Of a stretch of DNA of 64,000 bases, positions 1 through 9,901 are shown in pieces (the first letter of the stretch is position 1; each line of letters begins with the position of its first letter). The DNA lies in contig JADJRI010000003.1 of assembly GCA_016712275.1 (NCBI GenBank), positions 181,162 through 245,161 on the forward strand, in the 5' to 3' direction. A program made the position numbers and the translations under genes. The DNA is from Planctomycetota bacterium. GTDB taxonomy: Bacteria; Planctomycetota; Phycisphaerae; UBA1845; UTPLA1. Below the pieces are notes generated by a model. It searched no databases. It saw nothing but the letters and a program-made list of their open reading frames with translations, and was not told where the DNA came from.

Positions 1-203
1 AGCGGTGAGAATACAAGCATGCAACCGCGAACTTCGGAATCTTCCGGCGCATTCGTCGCGGAGCAACTGCCATCCATTCTACCCATTTCGTTGGAGATAG
101 CACGGCCTTCGTTTTTTGGAAAATCTGATGATGCGGTATTTCGCTGCTGCGGCTCACCATATTTTGGCGTCCGCGATCGGGGCGAACGATTGGCGCTTTC
201 GAA

Positions 204-1142
204 TTAACCACCGGCCTCGAAGCCGGGGTAGAGCGTCATTCCGCCGTCGATGAACAGGGTTGTGCCGGTGATGTAGTCCGCCTCGTCGCTGGCCAGCCAG
301 ACGGCCGCACGGGCGATGTCTTCCGGTTCGCCGATGCGTTTGTAGGGTATGAGCTTCAGCAAGTCGCGATACGCTTCGGGCGCTTCCCATGCAGCGCGGT
401 TGATTGGCGTGCGGATCGCGCCGGGGCCGATACTGTTGACCCGTATGCGATAGGGAGCCACCTCCTGGGCGATGCTTTTCATCATGAGCATGACGCCGCC
501 CTTGCTGGCGGCGTAATTAATGTGGCCGGCCCAGGGGATTACCTCGTGTACGCTGCTGATGCAGATGATCTTGCCGGCGGCGCAGGAGATTTCCCTGCGC
601 ACGCCGCGCCGTTTGAATTCTCGAATGGCCTCCCGCGCGCAGAGAAACTGGCCCGTGAGATTGACGCCGATCACCTTGTTCCATTGTGCCAGAGTCATGT
701 CCTCGATCGCGGCATCCTGCTGCAGGCCGGCGTTGTTGATCAGAATGTCGACCGTGCCGAATTCCTCGCGCGCCGCGCGAAACATCTCGGTGACCTGCGA
801 TTCGTCGGAGACATCGGCGCAATGGGCGATCGCCCGGCCGCGATTCGAGCAGCCGCAATGGGTGGCTTCCTCGACGGCAGCAAGCGCCGGCGCATCGTCG
901 CCGACGAAATTGATCATGACATCCGCGCCGGCCGCACACATGCCGATGGCGATGGCCCGGCCGATGCCGGAACTGGCGCCGGTGATGATGGCCTTCTGCC
1001 CTTTTAGAACGGGGCGGACTTCGCATTCGGGCATGACGATATTGGGCAATTGGTCGGGCATGAGATCGCGCACGCGGGCGCTGGTCATGGGCTTGCCGGC
1101 GTCTGGGTACGGTGTTGAATTTGGTGCAGAGGTTTGGCTCAT
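204..1142 (-). CDS. SDR family oxidoreductase (glucose 1-dehydrogenase-like)
   Basis: A 312-residue NAD(P)-dependent short-chain dehydrogenase, probably cytosolic. The Rossmann cofactor motif TGASSGIG lies at residues 54-61, the structural NNAG at 136-139, the catalytic serine in ISS at about 195-197, and the catalytic pair in YAASK at Tyr210 and Lys214. The first 45 residues form a polar extension that is usual in the larger bacterial SDRs annotated as glucose 1-dehydrogenase or general stress protein 39. The C-terminal FIDGG segment is typical of the family. Substrate cannot be read from the sequence. The ATG at 1142 is the only good start. The gene stands alone, upstream of an acetyltransferase remnant on the same strand. 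Confidence 0.9.
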   Translation of the reverse strand: MSQTSAPNSTPYPDAGKPMTSARVRDLMPDQLPNIVMPECEVRPVLKGQKAIITGASSGIGRAIAIGMCAAGADVMINFVGDDAPALAAVEEATHCGCSNRGRAIAHCADVSDESQVTEMFRAAREEFGTVDILINNAGLQQDAAIEDMTLAQWNKVIGVNLTGQFLCAREAIREFKRRGVRREISCAAGKIICISSVHEVIPWAGHINYAASKGGVMLMMKSIAQEVAPYRIRVNSIGPGAIRTPINRAAWEAPEAYRDLLKLIPYKRIGEPEDIARAAVWLASDEADYITGTTLFIDGGMTLYPGFEAGG

Positions 1143-1239
1143 GAAAAAAATACTCCGTGCAAGTACTCGGTGTTTGAAGTGCGCGTAGAATAATTACAAA
1201 ATCATAACCGAGTAATTTGATGAACACTCTGTGGCTAAG

Positions 1240-1374
1240 TTACAGTGACTTTGCCGCTCCGCCTGATTTGCCAACTGCGAGTACGTTTGCCGGAATATTC
1301 CGGTTTACTACGTTTCCGGCACCGATTGTTGTATTTGTGCCAATCGACACTCCCGTGCAAATGATCGCGCCGCA
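1240..1374 (-). pseudogene. C-terminal remnant of a hexapeptide-repeat O-acetyltransferase
   Basis: Read on the minus strand, this stretch encodes about 44 residues including GVSIGTNTTIGAGNVV and RNIPANVLAVG, the left-handed beta-helix ending of maltose/galactoside-type acetyltransferases, followed by a TAA stop. An in-frame TGA sits immediately upstream and no start or N-terminal half is present, so this is a decayed tail and not a working gene. It fills most of the gap between the SDR gene and the glucosidase gene. Confidence 0.6.
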
Positions 1375-1391
1375 TCATATCTCAGCTTGAA

Positions 1392-4113
1392 TCAGCCGGT
1401 CACTGATTCGCGCGGTCGACTATTGCGGGATATTGCTTCCGCCGGGCGCGAAACGGATTGGGGATTCATGCCCGGATTGGCAACGAGCTTCGCGATGAGT
1501 GCGGTCCAGCCGCACTGATGCGACGCGCCGACGCCGCGGCCGTTGTCGCCATCAAAATATTCGTAGAAGAGCGGATAGTCCTTGAAATATGGATCGCTTT
1601 GCAGTTTTTCGGCCGCGCCGCTGACGGGACGCCGGCCGGTCGTGTCTTGAAGAAAGATTCGCGACAGTCTTCGCGACAATTCATCGGCAACGCCGGCGAT
1701 GGACATGAAAACGCCGGAGCCGGTGGGACATTCGATCTTGAAATCATCGCCGTAATAGTGATGAAATTTCTGCAGCGATTCGATGATGAGATAATTCACC
1801 GGGAACCAAATCGGCCCGCGCCAGTTTGAATTCCCGCCGAATGCGCCCGTGTCGGACTCGGCCGGCTGGTAGCGCACCGTGAGCGCGTTGCCGTTGCAAT
1901 GAAAAAAATAAGGTTGATCGGCATGGTGCTTTGACAGCGCGCGAATGCCGAATTCGGAAAGAAACTCGGTTTCGTCGAGCATGGGCTTCAGAATTGCCTT
2001 CATGCGATGACCGCGAAGCAGGGCAAGAAGACGGCGCTGACCGACGCCCGGCACATTCCAATGCGACACCAGTGCGGCCAGTTCCGGCTTGTAATTCAGA
2101 TACCACTCCAGCCGCTTCTTGAATTCGGGCAGCTTGTCGAGTGTTTCCGGCTCGAGCGTTTCAACGGCGAAAAGCGGAATCAGCCCGACCATCGAACGCA
2201 GCTTGAGCGGTACGGCATCGCCGCTCGGATAATTCAGCACGTCATAATAAAATTCATCCTCTTCGCACCACAGGCCGACGCCCGAATTGGGGCCGCCGAT
2301 GTTGTTCATCGCCTCGCAAATATGCAGGAAGTGCTCAAAGAATTTGGTGGCGATGTCTTCGTAAACAGGATTGTGCTGCGCCAGTTCCAGAGAGATACGC
2401 AAGAGATTCAAGCAGTACATGGCCATCCAGCTTGTGCCGTCGGCCTGGTTGATGAAACCGCCGGTGGGCAGCGGCGCGGAACGATCGAACACGCCGATGT
2501 TATCGAGGCCGAGGAACCCGCCCTGGAAAATGTTGCGCCCCTGCGCGTCCTTTCGATTGACCCACCAGGTGAAATTCAGCATGAGTTTGTGGAAAACCCG
2601 TTCGAGAAATGCCAGATCGCCGGCATCATCCGCATTGCCGGCCGCGCGCCTCTGTTTGCGGTCGATCTGAAAAACGCGCCAGGTCGCCCACGCATGAACC
2701 GGCGGATTCACATCGCCAAAGGCCCATTCGTAGGCGGGAAGCTGGCCGTTGGGATGCATATACCATTCGCGCGTCAGCAGGACGAGCTGGTGTTTGGCAA
2801 AATCGGGATCGATCATCGCGAAGGGAATGCAGTGAAACGCGAGATCCCACGCGGCATACCAGGGATACTCCCATTTGTCCGGCATCGAAATAATGTCCGC
2901 GTTGTTCAGATGCAGCCATTCGTGATTTCGGCCGTTGCGTCGTGTCGCGGGCGGTGGCGGCTGCGTTTTGTCCCCGTTAAGCCATTGCTCGACGTCAAAA
3001 TAATAAAACTGCTTGTTCCAAATCAGCCCGGCCAGGGATTGCCGCTGCACGAGCGCATGTCCGAATCGGCCATGTTGGATTGCAAATTCTGATAGAATTC
3101 ATCGGCCTCGTGTCGGCGCGATTCAAAGATGGAATCAAAATCGCGAAAGGAAGTTTTCGCGCCGCTCTTGGCGAGACGAAGTCGAAAGGTGACGGCGCCA
3201 AGCGCCGGCACATTGGCACAATAATGCACCGCGGCTTTGGTTCCCATGTGCGCGGTGTTTACCGCATTCTCGCGACCGTTGACGACGTGCTCGTTGATGC
3301 CATCCTTGAAGAAGCCTGATGCGCCCTCCACGCCGTACAGCCGACTCACATTGGTTTCATTCTCGCAAAAAAGCACCTGCGATTCGCCGTCGGTGTGCAG
3401 GGAAAATTCGCCCAGTTGAGCGTGACGGGCGACGATTGCCTTGCCCTTCAACGAAATGCACGGCTTGTCGGACGTCTCATACCATGACCACATATTTCGA
3501 AACCAAAGTTGCGGTAGAACGTGAATCTCGGCATCTTCGGTGCCGCGATTGTGGACGGTGATGCGCATGAGAATGTCGTCGGGACCGGCCTTGGCGTATT
3601 CCACAAAAACATCGAAATAGCGATCATCGTCAAAGATGCCGGTGTCAATGAGCTCGTATTCCGGCTGCTCTTTTCCTCGCTGCCGGTTCTCTTCCAGCAG
3701 CGCGGAGTAAGGAAACGCCTGCTGCGGATACTTGTAAAGCATTTTCAGGTACGAATGAGTCGGCGTCGCATCGAGGTAGTAATAGAGTTCCTTCACATCC
3801 TCGCCGTGATTGCCTTCGCCGTTGTAAGACCGAACAGCCGTTCCTTGAGAATCGGGTCTTTCCCATTCCATAGTGCCAAGCTTAGACAGAGTCGCTGCTG
3901 ATCATCGCTGAACCCCGCGATTCCGTCTTCGCCCCAACGATAGGCACGGCTGCGTGCGTGGTCATGCGGCAGGTAGTCCCACGCCGCGCCAGTGGCGCTG
4001 TAGTCTTCGCGCACGGTGCCCCACTGACGATCACTCAGATAAGGCCCCCATTTTCGCCACTGGCCCACACCGTGGTCCTGGTCCAGTCGGCGATTTTCCG
4101 CGTTTTCTCGCAT
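1392..4113 (-). CDS. GH63-like glucosidase (MGH1-type glycoside hydrolase), frame interrupted twice
   Basis: Three consecutive minus-strand frames together give one protein of about 905 residues. They cover 3793-4113 (N-terminus, WRKWGPYLSDRQWGTV), 3023-3871 (beta-sandwich part, WNGKDPILKERLFGL then NHGEDVKELYYYLD) and 1392-3050 (catalytic alpha/alpha barrel, including NSNWRGPIWFPVNYLI and a C-terminal HQCGWTALIAKL). Length and domain order fit cytosolic bacterial proteins annotated as glucosidase or mannosyl-oligosaccharide glucosidase, family GH63. The frame changes near 3825 and near 3040. Both junctions join in the middle of conserved sequence, which suggests single-base sequence errors more than decay. 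The start is the ATG at 4113, with GAGGG just upstream. True substrate unknown; oligosaccharides such as mannosylglycerate or glucosylglycerate are possible. Confidence 0.8.
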
Positions 4114-4337
4114 GATGTGCCCTCGCGCAAGCGAATTGACAAGTTTGATCACTTGCTTGGATGCAATGAATGAGCGCCAGTTACATTAGTGTGGCTGAGA
4201 CTGAATAAGTTCAGGCAAATGATGAGGATTGTAGTAATTGAGTAACTCCTGCCTTAGCGATCGCATCAGACGAATCAAGCCAATTGATTGCCGCGGGATT
4301 CCAGCACTTGGCACCCGAACCACGAAGGACCGCAGCC

Positions 4338-4583
4338 ATGACCTGTCACGAGCTGGTTGAATTCCTCATCGAATACGCTCAGGGCACGCTCGATCCGGCC
4401 GTGCTTGGCGCGTTTGAACATCACCTCAATGTCTGTCCGGATTGCCGTTTCTATCTGAAGTCGTACGAATTTACGATTCGCATCGGCCGTGCGTCGGTAC
4501 TCGGCGAGTTTGACGAACTGCGAACCGAGCTGCCGGAGGATCTGGTCTGGGCCGTCGTTGCATCGAGACCTGTGGCCGTCTAG
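4338..4583 (+). CDS. Small zinc-finger (anti-sigma-like) protein
   Basis: An 81-residue protein starting MTCHELVEFLIEYAQG and carrying HHLNVCPDC, the His-x3-Cys-x2-Cys pattern of zf-HC2 domains found at the N-terminus of anti-sigma factors. No membrane segment and no neighbouring ECF sigma gene is seen, so it may be a stand-alone zinc-binding regulator. An upstream in-frame start at 4284 exists, but the family pattern begins at 4338. Its stop lies 8 nt before the start of the MIP channel gene, so the two are probably co-transcribed. Confidence 0.7.
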   Translation: MTCHELVEFLIEYAQGTLDPAVLGAFEHHLNVCPDCRFYLKSYEFTIRIGRASVLGEFDELRTELPEDLVWAVVASRPVAV

Positions 4584-4590
4584 ACGGATT

Positions 4591-5463
4591 ATGCCCTCCA
4601 TGTCAGCTTACCAGTCACTGCTCCATCACTGGCCCGAGTACGCCATGGAGGCCGCCCTCCTGGGACTGTTCATGGTCTCGGCTTGCCTGTTCACCGCGCT
4701 TTTTGAGCACCCAGCCTCGGCCATTCGGCGGCGAATCGGCAATGCGGTGGTACGTCGCGCGGGCATTGGCCTGGCAATGGGACTAACGGCAGTTGCACTC
4801 ATCTACTCCCCCTGGGGTCAGCGGTCTGGGGCGCACATGAACCCGGCAACGACACTCACGTTCTTCGCGCGCGGCATGGTCGCGCCATGGGATGCATTAT
4901 TTTACGTGCTGGCGCAGATGATTGGAGGCGCGCTGGGAGTAGCGGCCGGCGCGGTCCTGCTGCGAAATGCGATTCGGCACGAGGCCATTGATTTCGTGGT
5001 GACGATGCCCGGTCGGCGGGGAAGTTCCGGCGCGTTTGCGGGCGAATTGTTCATCTCGTTCGGCATGATGTTCATGGTACTGGTGGCGACGAACGACGAG
5101 CGATTTGCGCCATACACCGGTTTCTTCGCGGGATTGCTGCTCCTGATTTACGTCGCATTCGAAGCGCCGCTGTCCGGCATGAGCCTGAACCCCGCGCGCT
5201 CGTTTGCGTCGGCGATCATCGCGCGAAAGTGGCGGGGGTTCTGGATCTATCTCGCAGCGCCCGTGGTCGGCATGTTACTGGCCTCAGCAGCCTATTCATC
5301 GCTCCCTCTGAACGTACCACTGGTATTGTCGCATCGCGCGGCAGCCGAAGCGTCGCCCCCCTGTGCCAAGCTCAACCGCTGCACCGGCCGCAACTGCGTT
5401 TTTGAATGTCGAAATCCTGCGAAACTGACTCAAAAAACCGAAGCAGCCCCCGTGCTTCCGTGA
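4591..5463 (+). CDS. MIP family channel (aquaporin/glycerol facilitator-like)
   Basis: An integral membrane channel of about 290 residues for water or small neutral solutes. Both pore-forming NPA boxes are present: HMNPATT at residues 82-88 and LNPARS at 199-204, each in its usual place in one half of the inverted repeat. About six hydrophobic helices span residues 17-265. The C-terminal 50 residues form a soluble Cys- and Lys-containing tail not typical of the family. The ATG at 4591 or a second ATG at 4600 can serve as start; the frame remains open further upstream but would overlap the zinc-finger gene. Confidence 0.88.
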   Translation: MPSMSAYQSLLHHWPEYAMEAALLGLFMVSACLFTALFEHPASAIRRRIGNAVVRRAGIGLAMGLTAVALIYSPWGQRSGAHMNPATTLTFFARGMVAPWDALFYVLAQMIGGALGVAAGAVLLRNAIRHEAIDFVVTMPGRRGSSGAFAGELFISFGMMFMVLVATNDERFAPYTGFFAGLLLLIYVAFEAPLSGMSLNPARSFASAIIARKWRGFWIYLAAPVVGMLLASAAYSSLPLNVPLVLSHRAAAEASPPCAKLNRCTGRNCVFECRNPAKLTQKTEAAPVLP

Positions 5464-5504
5464 AACCCCAGCACGCATGTTGCATCCAATCTGCGAGGTC
5501 ATCC

Positions 5505-7040
5505 ATGCAAAACGACTACGACGTCATCATCATTGGTACCGGCGCGGGCGGCGGCACTCTGCTCCATCAACTGGCACCGTCGGGCAAGCGAATTCTCGTC
5601 ATCGAGCGCGGCGCGTTCCTTCCACGAGAGCGCGAAAACTGGGATCCGAACGCGGTCTTTCGCGATGGCCGCTACCAGGCCAAGGAGCGGTGGTACGACA
5701 AGTTTGACGCGCCGTTCACGCCCTACACTCACTACTGGGTCGGCGGGAACACAAAAGTCTATGGCGCCGCGCTTCTGCGCATGCGCGAATTCGATTTCGG
5801 CGAGGTGCGACACCACGGCGGTCTTTCACCGGCCTGGCCAATTTCGTACGACGATTTTGAGCCTTATTACACAAAGGCCGAGCATCTTTACTCGGTCCAC
5901 GGAAGGCGCGGCAGCGACCCCTACGAGCCGCCCGCGTCCGCGCCCTATCGACATGAGCCCATTCCCCACGAGCCGCGCATACAGGAATTGTTCGACGATC
6001 TCACGGCGCTGGGCCACCGGCCATTTCCGATTCCGATCGGCGTGCGGCTGAACGAGTCGCGGGTCCCCCACGCGCCGTACAAGCTGAGCAACTTCGACGG
6101 CTTTCCCGATCTGACCGAAGTCAAGGCGGATTCGCATGTCGTCGCGGTGCAGCCCGCGCTGGGTCATCCCAATGTGACCATCATGACGGAGTGCCTGGTT
6201 GTGCAGCTTGTAACAAGCGCCACTGGGCGGGAAGTTGTCGGCGTGGAAGTCGATCAGAACGGCGCGCGGGAAACGTATCGTGCGGGTATTGTCGTCGTTG
6301 CCTGCGGGGCGATCAATTCGGCCGCGCTTTTGCTGCGGTCAGTCGACGGCCGTCACCCCGATGGCCTTGCCAACAGCTCGGGGCTCGTCGGGCGCAATTA
6401 CATGTGCCACAACAACGGGCTCTTCATCGCCGTGTTCGACCGGCCGAACCCATCGCAGTTTCAGAAGACCTTCGGCATGACCGACTTCTATCGCGCGGCC
6501 GACGATTCGCCGCTTCCGCTTGGCACAATTCAACTGATGGGAAAGCTCGATCTGGATTCGCTCAAGTCGCTCGCGGTCGAAGCACTGCCGAACACACCGG
6601 TCGAGGAGATTTCCGCGCGAAGCGTCGATTTCTTTCTCACCGCCGAGGATCTGCCCTCGCCGGAGAATCGGGTGACGCTTCGACCCGATGGCTCCATCAA
6701 ACTGACCTACACCGCGACGAACGTGGAGGCATACGAGCGATTGCGTGCCAAGCTCGCATCGGTGTTGGATGAGGCCGATCTGCGGCGCGGCGGTCGTGGT
6801 GGGACCTATCTTCACACGAAACTTGGCATCAGCGGCGTAAGCCACCAGAACGGCACGCTTCGCTTCGGGCGCGATCCTCAAACGTCGGTTCTCGATGTCA
6901 ACTGCAAGGCACACGACCTCGATAATCTCTATGTCGTCGATGGCAGTTTTTTCCCGTCGAGCAGCGCCGTGAACCCCTCGCTCACCATCATGGCCAACGC
7001 ACTGCGCGTGTGTGACCACCTTCTGACACGATTGCGATAG
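5505..7040 (+). CDS. GMC family FAD-dependent oxidoreductase
   Basis: A flavoprotein of about 511 residues of the glucose-methanol-choline family. The N-terminal FAD site reads DYDVIIIGTGAGGG at residues 4-17, followed by VIERG. The C-terminal GMC domain ends with the hallmark VVDGSFFPSSSAVNPSLTIM, which carries the active-site Asn region. Proteins of this type oxidise sugars or alcohols; the substrate is unknown here. No Tat or Sec signal is seen. The ATG at 5505 begins exactly where family similarity begins, so the longer in-frame extension is rejected. The VOC-protein gene follows after 10 nt. Confidence 0.9.
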   Translation: MQNDYDVIIIGTGAGGGTLLHQLAPSGKRILVIERGAFLPRERENWDPNAVFRDGRYQAKERWYDKFDAPFTPYTHYWVGGNTKVYGAALLRMREFDFGEVRHHGGLSPAWPISYDDFEPYYTKAEHLYSVHGRRGSDPYEPPASAPYRHEPIPHEPRIQELFDDLTALGHRPFPIPIGVRLNESRVPHAPYKLSNFDGFPDLTEVKADSHVVAVQPALGHPNVTIMTECLVVQLVTSATGREVVGVEVDQNGARETYRAGIVVVACGAINSAALLLRSVDGRHPDGLANSSGLVGRNYMCHNNGLFIAVFDRPNPSQFQKTFGMTDFYRAADDSPLPLGTIQLMGKLDLDSLKSLAVEALPNTPVEEISARSVDFFLTAEDLPSPENRVTLRPDGSIKLTYTATNVEAYERLRAKLASVLDEADLRRGGRGGTYLHTKLGISGVSHQNGTLRFGRDPQTSVLDVNCKAHDLDNLYVVDGSFFPSSSAVNPSLTIMANALRVCDHLLTRLR

Positions 7041-7050
7041 GGCATAAATT

Positions 7051-8117
7051 ATGCATAAATCGATTCTGTCGCTTCGGCGCATCCGCGCCGCCATTCTCTC
7101 GCTTCTGCTCATCGCGCCGGCCATCGCAGCGATGGCGACGGGCCGATCGCCCGCAACCACGAAGCCAACTGTTGCGCGGCGGCGCGCGGTTTCGTCGGTC
7201 GGCATGACCGTGGCGAATCTCGACCGCTCGATCGATTTCTTTCGCAGCGTACTGTCGTTTGAGATGATGGGCGAGATTGAACGCATCGAGCGCCACCCGA
7301 ACGATGCTCATGAAATCGCGCGACGGGCGAGGCTCAACCAGGCGACGAGGTCATTGAACTGACCGAATTCAAGACCGCCGGTCGGCCCTTTCCCGCCGAC
7401 ACGCGCGCCAACGACCACTGGTTCCAGCACATCGCCATCATTGTGAGCGACATGAACGCGGCCTATGCAAAGTTGAAAAAACATGGCGTGCGCGAGGCGT
7501 CGCGGGACGGCCCACAGCGCCTGCCCGATTGGAACAATAACGCCGCCGGAATCCGCGCCTTCTATTTCCGCGCCCCCGACGGCCACTACCTCGAAATTCT
7601 CCAGTTCCCACCGGACAAGGGCGACCCGAAGTGGCATCGCGCCGATGACAGGCTCTTTCTTGGCATCGACCACACCGCGATCGTCGTGGCCAACACGGAG
7701 TCTAGCCTGCGCTTCTATCGCGACAGACTCGGGTTTTGCTTGGTCGGAGGCAGTGAGAACTATGGGCCGGAGCAGGAAAAGCTCAACAACGTTCTCGGCG
7801 CTCATTTGAGAATAACAACTCTGCGCGGTACGTCGGGACCGGCGATTGAGTTTTTGGAGTATCTCAACCCACGGGACGGACGGGACATTCGGTCTGATCA
7901 GCAGTGCAATGACATCGCTTATTGGAAGACCACCATCGAAGTTGATAACCCTGTCGCAATCGAAGGAACAGATTCGATACGGTTTCCTGCTCAGCGCAAT
8001 TCAATGCCGAATGGCAATTGGAACACAGACGATCTTTCACGGCCGATTGACTTAAGCGATCCAACCGGCCACGCGATAAGACTGCAGAAAGCGCACGCAC
8101 AGGGAGCTCCAGGGTGA
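7051..8117 (+). CDS. Exported two-domain VOC (glyoxalase/dioxygenase fold) protein, one frame break
   Basis: The protein has a Sec-type signal peptide (hydrophobic core AAILSLLLIAPAIAAMA) and two vicinal-oxygen-chelate domains. The first starts at SSVGMTVANLDRSIDFF, the second at FLGIDHTAIVVANTESSLRF. The frame breaks near 7340: adding one base would join the first part to GDEVIELTEFKTAGRPF, the expected continuation, so a missed G is likely. Such proteins are found in Planctomycetota and Proteobacteria as hypothetical periplasmic glyoxalase-fold proteins; no enzyme activity can be assigned. Directly downstream of the GMC oxidoreductase, probably co-transcribed. Confidence 0.75.
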
Positions 8118-8287
8118 ATTACACAAGCGCTAACTTCGACAAGTTACTGACAGATAAGAAAGTTATCGCGATTTGGCTTAGCTCTACATGTTCGCCAAAT
8201 GGCACGCCTTTCACGCGCCAATGCCACAATTACGCCACACTTTTGGCGTGCAGTCAAGATCTGGTAGGCAACACGCGGGTACCGCAC

Positions 8288-8400
8288 CAGGGCAATCGCA
8301 TGTGCATGTAAGTCCTTTGTTCTTGCCAGTTGTCGGAGACACCACTCTACGTTTTCAGTGTTGAGATCGCGGTCGCTCGCTTGAACATGCGATTGCCCTG
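8288..8400. repeat. 16-bp perfect inverted repeat with 81-bp loop
   Basis: CAGGGCAATCGCATGT at 8288-8303 is repeated as its reverse complement at 8385-8400. GGTACCGCAC stands close to the outer side of each arm in direct orientation. The repeat lies in a gene-poor gap and could be the footprint of a small mobile element or a weak hairpin. No transposase is attached. Confidence 0.6.
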
Positions 8401-8618
8401 GGTACCGCACACACAGGGGCGAGACTGGCCAAAGATGGCGAGGCTGGATTCTGCGGACTGTGCGGATTCTGCTCTTGGAGTTTGGGTTCGCTCGTCAGCC
8501 CCAGCTTGTCGAGCAGGAAATTGCAGAGAAGCGGTCCGCTTCCCAGTACGAATACAGTCAAACCGACACGGAGAAGCCACGAATCACGCAGCCGGTAGTT
8601 TGAGGGATATTCTGTGCT
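8355..8618 (-). pseudogene. Possible remnant of a small membrane protein
   Basis: An open minus-strand frame without an ATG encodes YRLRDSWLLRVGLTVFVLG, then SGPLLCNFLLDKLGLTSEP: a single hydrophobic helix followed by a polar, Pro/Gln-rich tail. The tail looks frame-shifted. It resembles small uncharacterised planctomycete membrane proteins, but this is from memory and not certain. Confidence 0.3.
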
Positions 8619-8657
8619 TTACGCATCCGCCGCCGACAAGGCACCGTGCGACTTGAG

Positions 8658-9464
8658 TCAGGCGACTTTTCTCGCCACCATGACGATGGCGGACAGGTGC
8701 TCACGATACTTGCGAAACGTTGCCCGCATGGCGAGGACGCGGCGGCGGCTTTCAGAATCTCGTGCCAGATTCCAGGCGAACCGAAGCGCGCCGGCCAATC
8801 CTTCGTCGGCCACCAGACGTCGCGGTTCGAGCAGGTGCATGGGCGCCACGTGCTGCGCGACAATTTCAAAGCCCTGTGACTCCATCAACATTTGCCAGCC
8901 GTTGGATGTCATCGGCATGACAACATGGTGAATCGCATCACCAAGGGCGTGGCGGATTTTGTCGATCAGCTCATTCGAGATCGACTCGGGCGAGAGCGCG
9001 ATTTCATGGATGCCGTAGCGGCCGCCCGGATTCAGCAGGCGCGCGGCCTCGCCGACGATGCGGGACTTGGCCGTGGGCGATTGCATGGTGAGCATGGCTT
9101 CGCCGTAGACGACGGTCGCGCTGTGGTCCGGCAGGCCGGTCTCCTCGGCGCGGCCGACGATGCAGCGATGCGGCGTTCCGGCGAGCAATTGGCGCACGGT
9201 GTTCGCGGCATTTTCGTCGCGGTCGACGGCGATGTAGTTTTTGGGCGACCGTTCGAGCGTTATTTTCGCCGTGATGCCGAGTCCGGGGGCAAACTCGACG
9301 ACGGAGTCGCCGCGGTTGATATCGAGCGAGCCGAGCATTTTTTGGGTCAGCTCAAGTCCGCCGGGCCGCAGCACTTTTTTCCCGAGGCGGGCGAGAACCC
9401 AGTGGCCCGGGGCTTTGTTCGCGGTGCATGGTTTGCCGATGAATTGTTGTTCGACGTGTTGCAT
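8658..9464 (-). CDS. Class I SAM-dependent methyltransferase
   Basis: A 268-residue cytosolic methyltransferase with motif I VVEFAPGLGITAKI, the acidic end of strand 2 in YIAVDRDENA, and a post-motif II segment ATVVYGEAMLTM. The C-terminal part is helical and family-specific. The ATG at 9464 is preferred over an upstream start because AGGTGACA lies just before it and conserved sequence begins there (MQHVEQQFIGKPCT). It is the last gene of a three-gene unit after the NO reductase and a cupin protein. The methylated substrate is unknown; the context suggests a role in nitric-oxide stress or in the function of the reductase. Confidence 0.8.
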   Translation of the reverse strand: MQHVEQQFIGKPCTANKAPGHWVLARLGKKVLRPGGLELTQKMLGSLDINRGDSVVEFAPGLGITAKITLERSPKNYIAVDRDENAANTVRQLLAGTPHRCIVGRAEETGLPDHSATVVYGEAMLTMQSPTAKSRIVGEAARLLNPGGRYGIHEIALSPESISNELIDKIRHALGDAIHHVVMPMTSNGWQMLMESQGFEIVAQHVAPMHLLEPRRLVADEGLAGALRFAWNLARDSESRRRVLAMRATFRKYREHLSAIVMVARKVA

Positions 9465-9511
9465 GGTTGTCACCTGTTTCTCACTTTCATTTTCATTGCG
9501 GCAGCCTGCGC

Positions 9512-9868
9512 TCATTCATTCGCGGCCTTGAACATGGTCAGCAGCATTTTGAAATTAGTCGGTGCGTTCACGGCGTGCGGCACGTTGGCGGGCATGAGGA
9601 TCACCTTGCCCGGCCCCACCTCGTACTTCTCGCCCGCGATCACGACCTGGGCCGTGCCTTCGAGCACGTGGACGAAAGCGTCGTATGGGGAGGTGTGTTC
9701 GCTGAGGCGCTGGCCCTCGGCGAAGGCGAAGAGGGTGAGCGAGCCGCATTTCGAGTTCAGCAGCGTGCGACTGACGATTGAGCCTTCGTTGTTCACCACA
9801 TGGCCGGCGATGTCACATACCTGTCGCGGTGAGAATCCCGATTGTTTGAGTTGGGTATCCATTGCCAT
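9512..9868 (-). CDS. Cupin-domain protein of the NO reductase operon
   Basis: A 118-residue single-domain cupin. The first metal-binding motif reads HTSPYDAFVHVLEGTAQV and the second PANVPHAVNAP, so the usual His/Glu ligands are largely present. It is likely a small metal-binding sensor or enzyme of unknown substrate. An AGGAG sequence precedes the ATG at 9868, which fixes the start. It lies 33 nt after the NO reductase stop and 47 nt before the methyltransferase, on the same strand. Comparable cupins are often found beside respiratory NO reductases and Rrf2 regulators. Confidence 0.82.
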   Translation of the reverse strand: MAMDTQLKQSGFSPRQVCDIAGHVVNNEGSIVSRTLLNSKCGSLTLFAFAEGQRLSEHTSPYDAFVHVLEGTAQVVIAGEKYEVGPGKVILMPANVPHAVNAPTNFKMLLTMFKAANE

Positions 9869-9901
9869 TGTTCGGCACTCCTTTCGGGGGTTTATTTGTT
9901 T

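Larger units (their letters stand above)
8118..8657. other. 540-nt stretch without an intact gene
   Basis: This gap between the VOC protein and the methyltransferase holds no convincing complete gene. It contains a 16-bp inverted repeat (8288-8303 and 8385-8400) and, on the minus strand, a short hydrophobic reading frame (8355-8618) described separately. Short plus-strand frames here show no recognisable family. Confidence 0.5.

Noticed and set aside
517..1227. Long antisense frames over the SDR gene
   Set aside because: They are Arg-rich shadows of the SDR codons in other frames, without any family pattern.
8114..8311. Short plus-strand frame after the VOC gene
   Set aside because: No ribosome binding site, no family similarity, runs into the inverted repeat.
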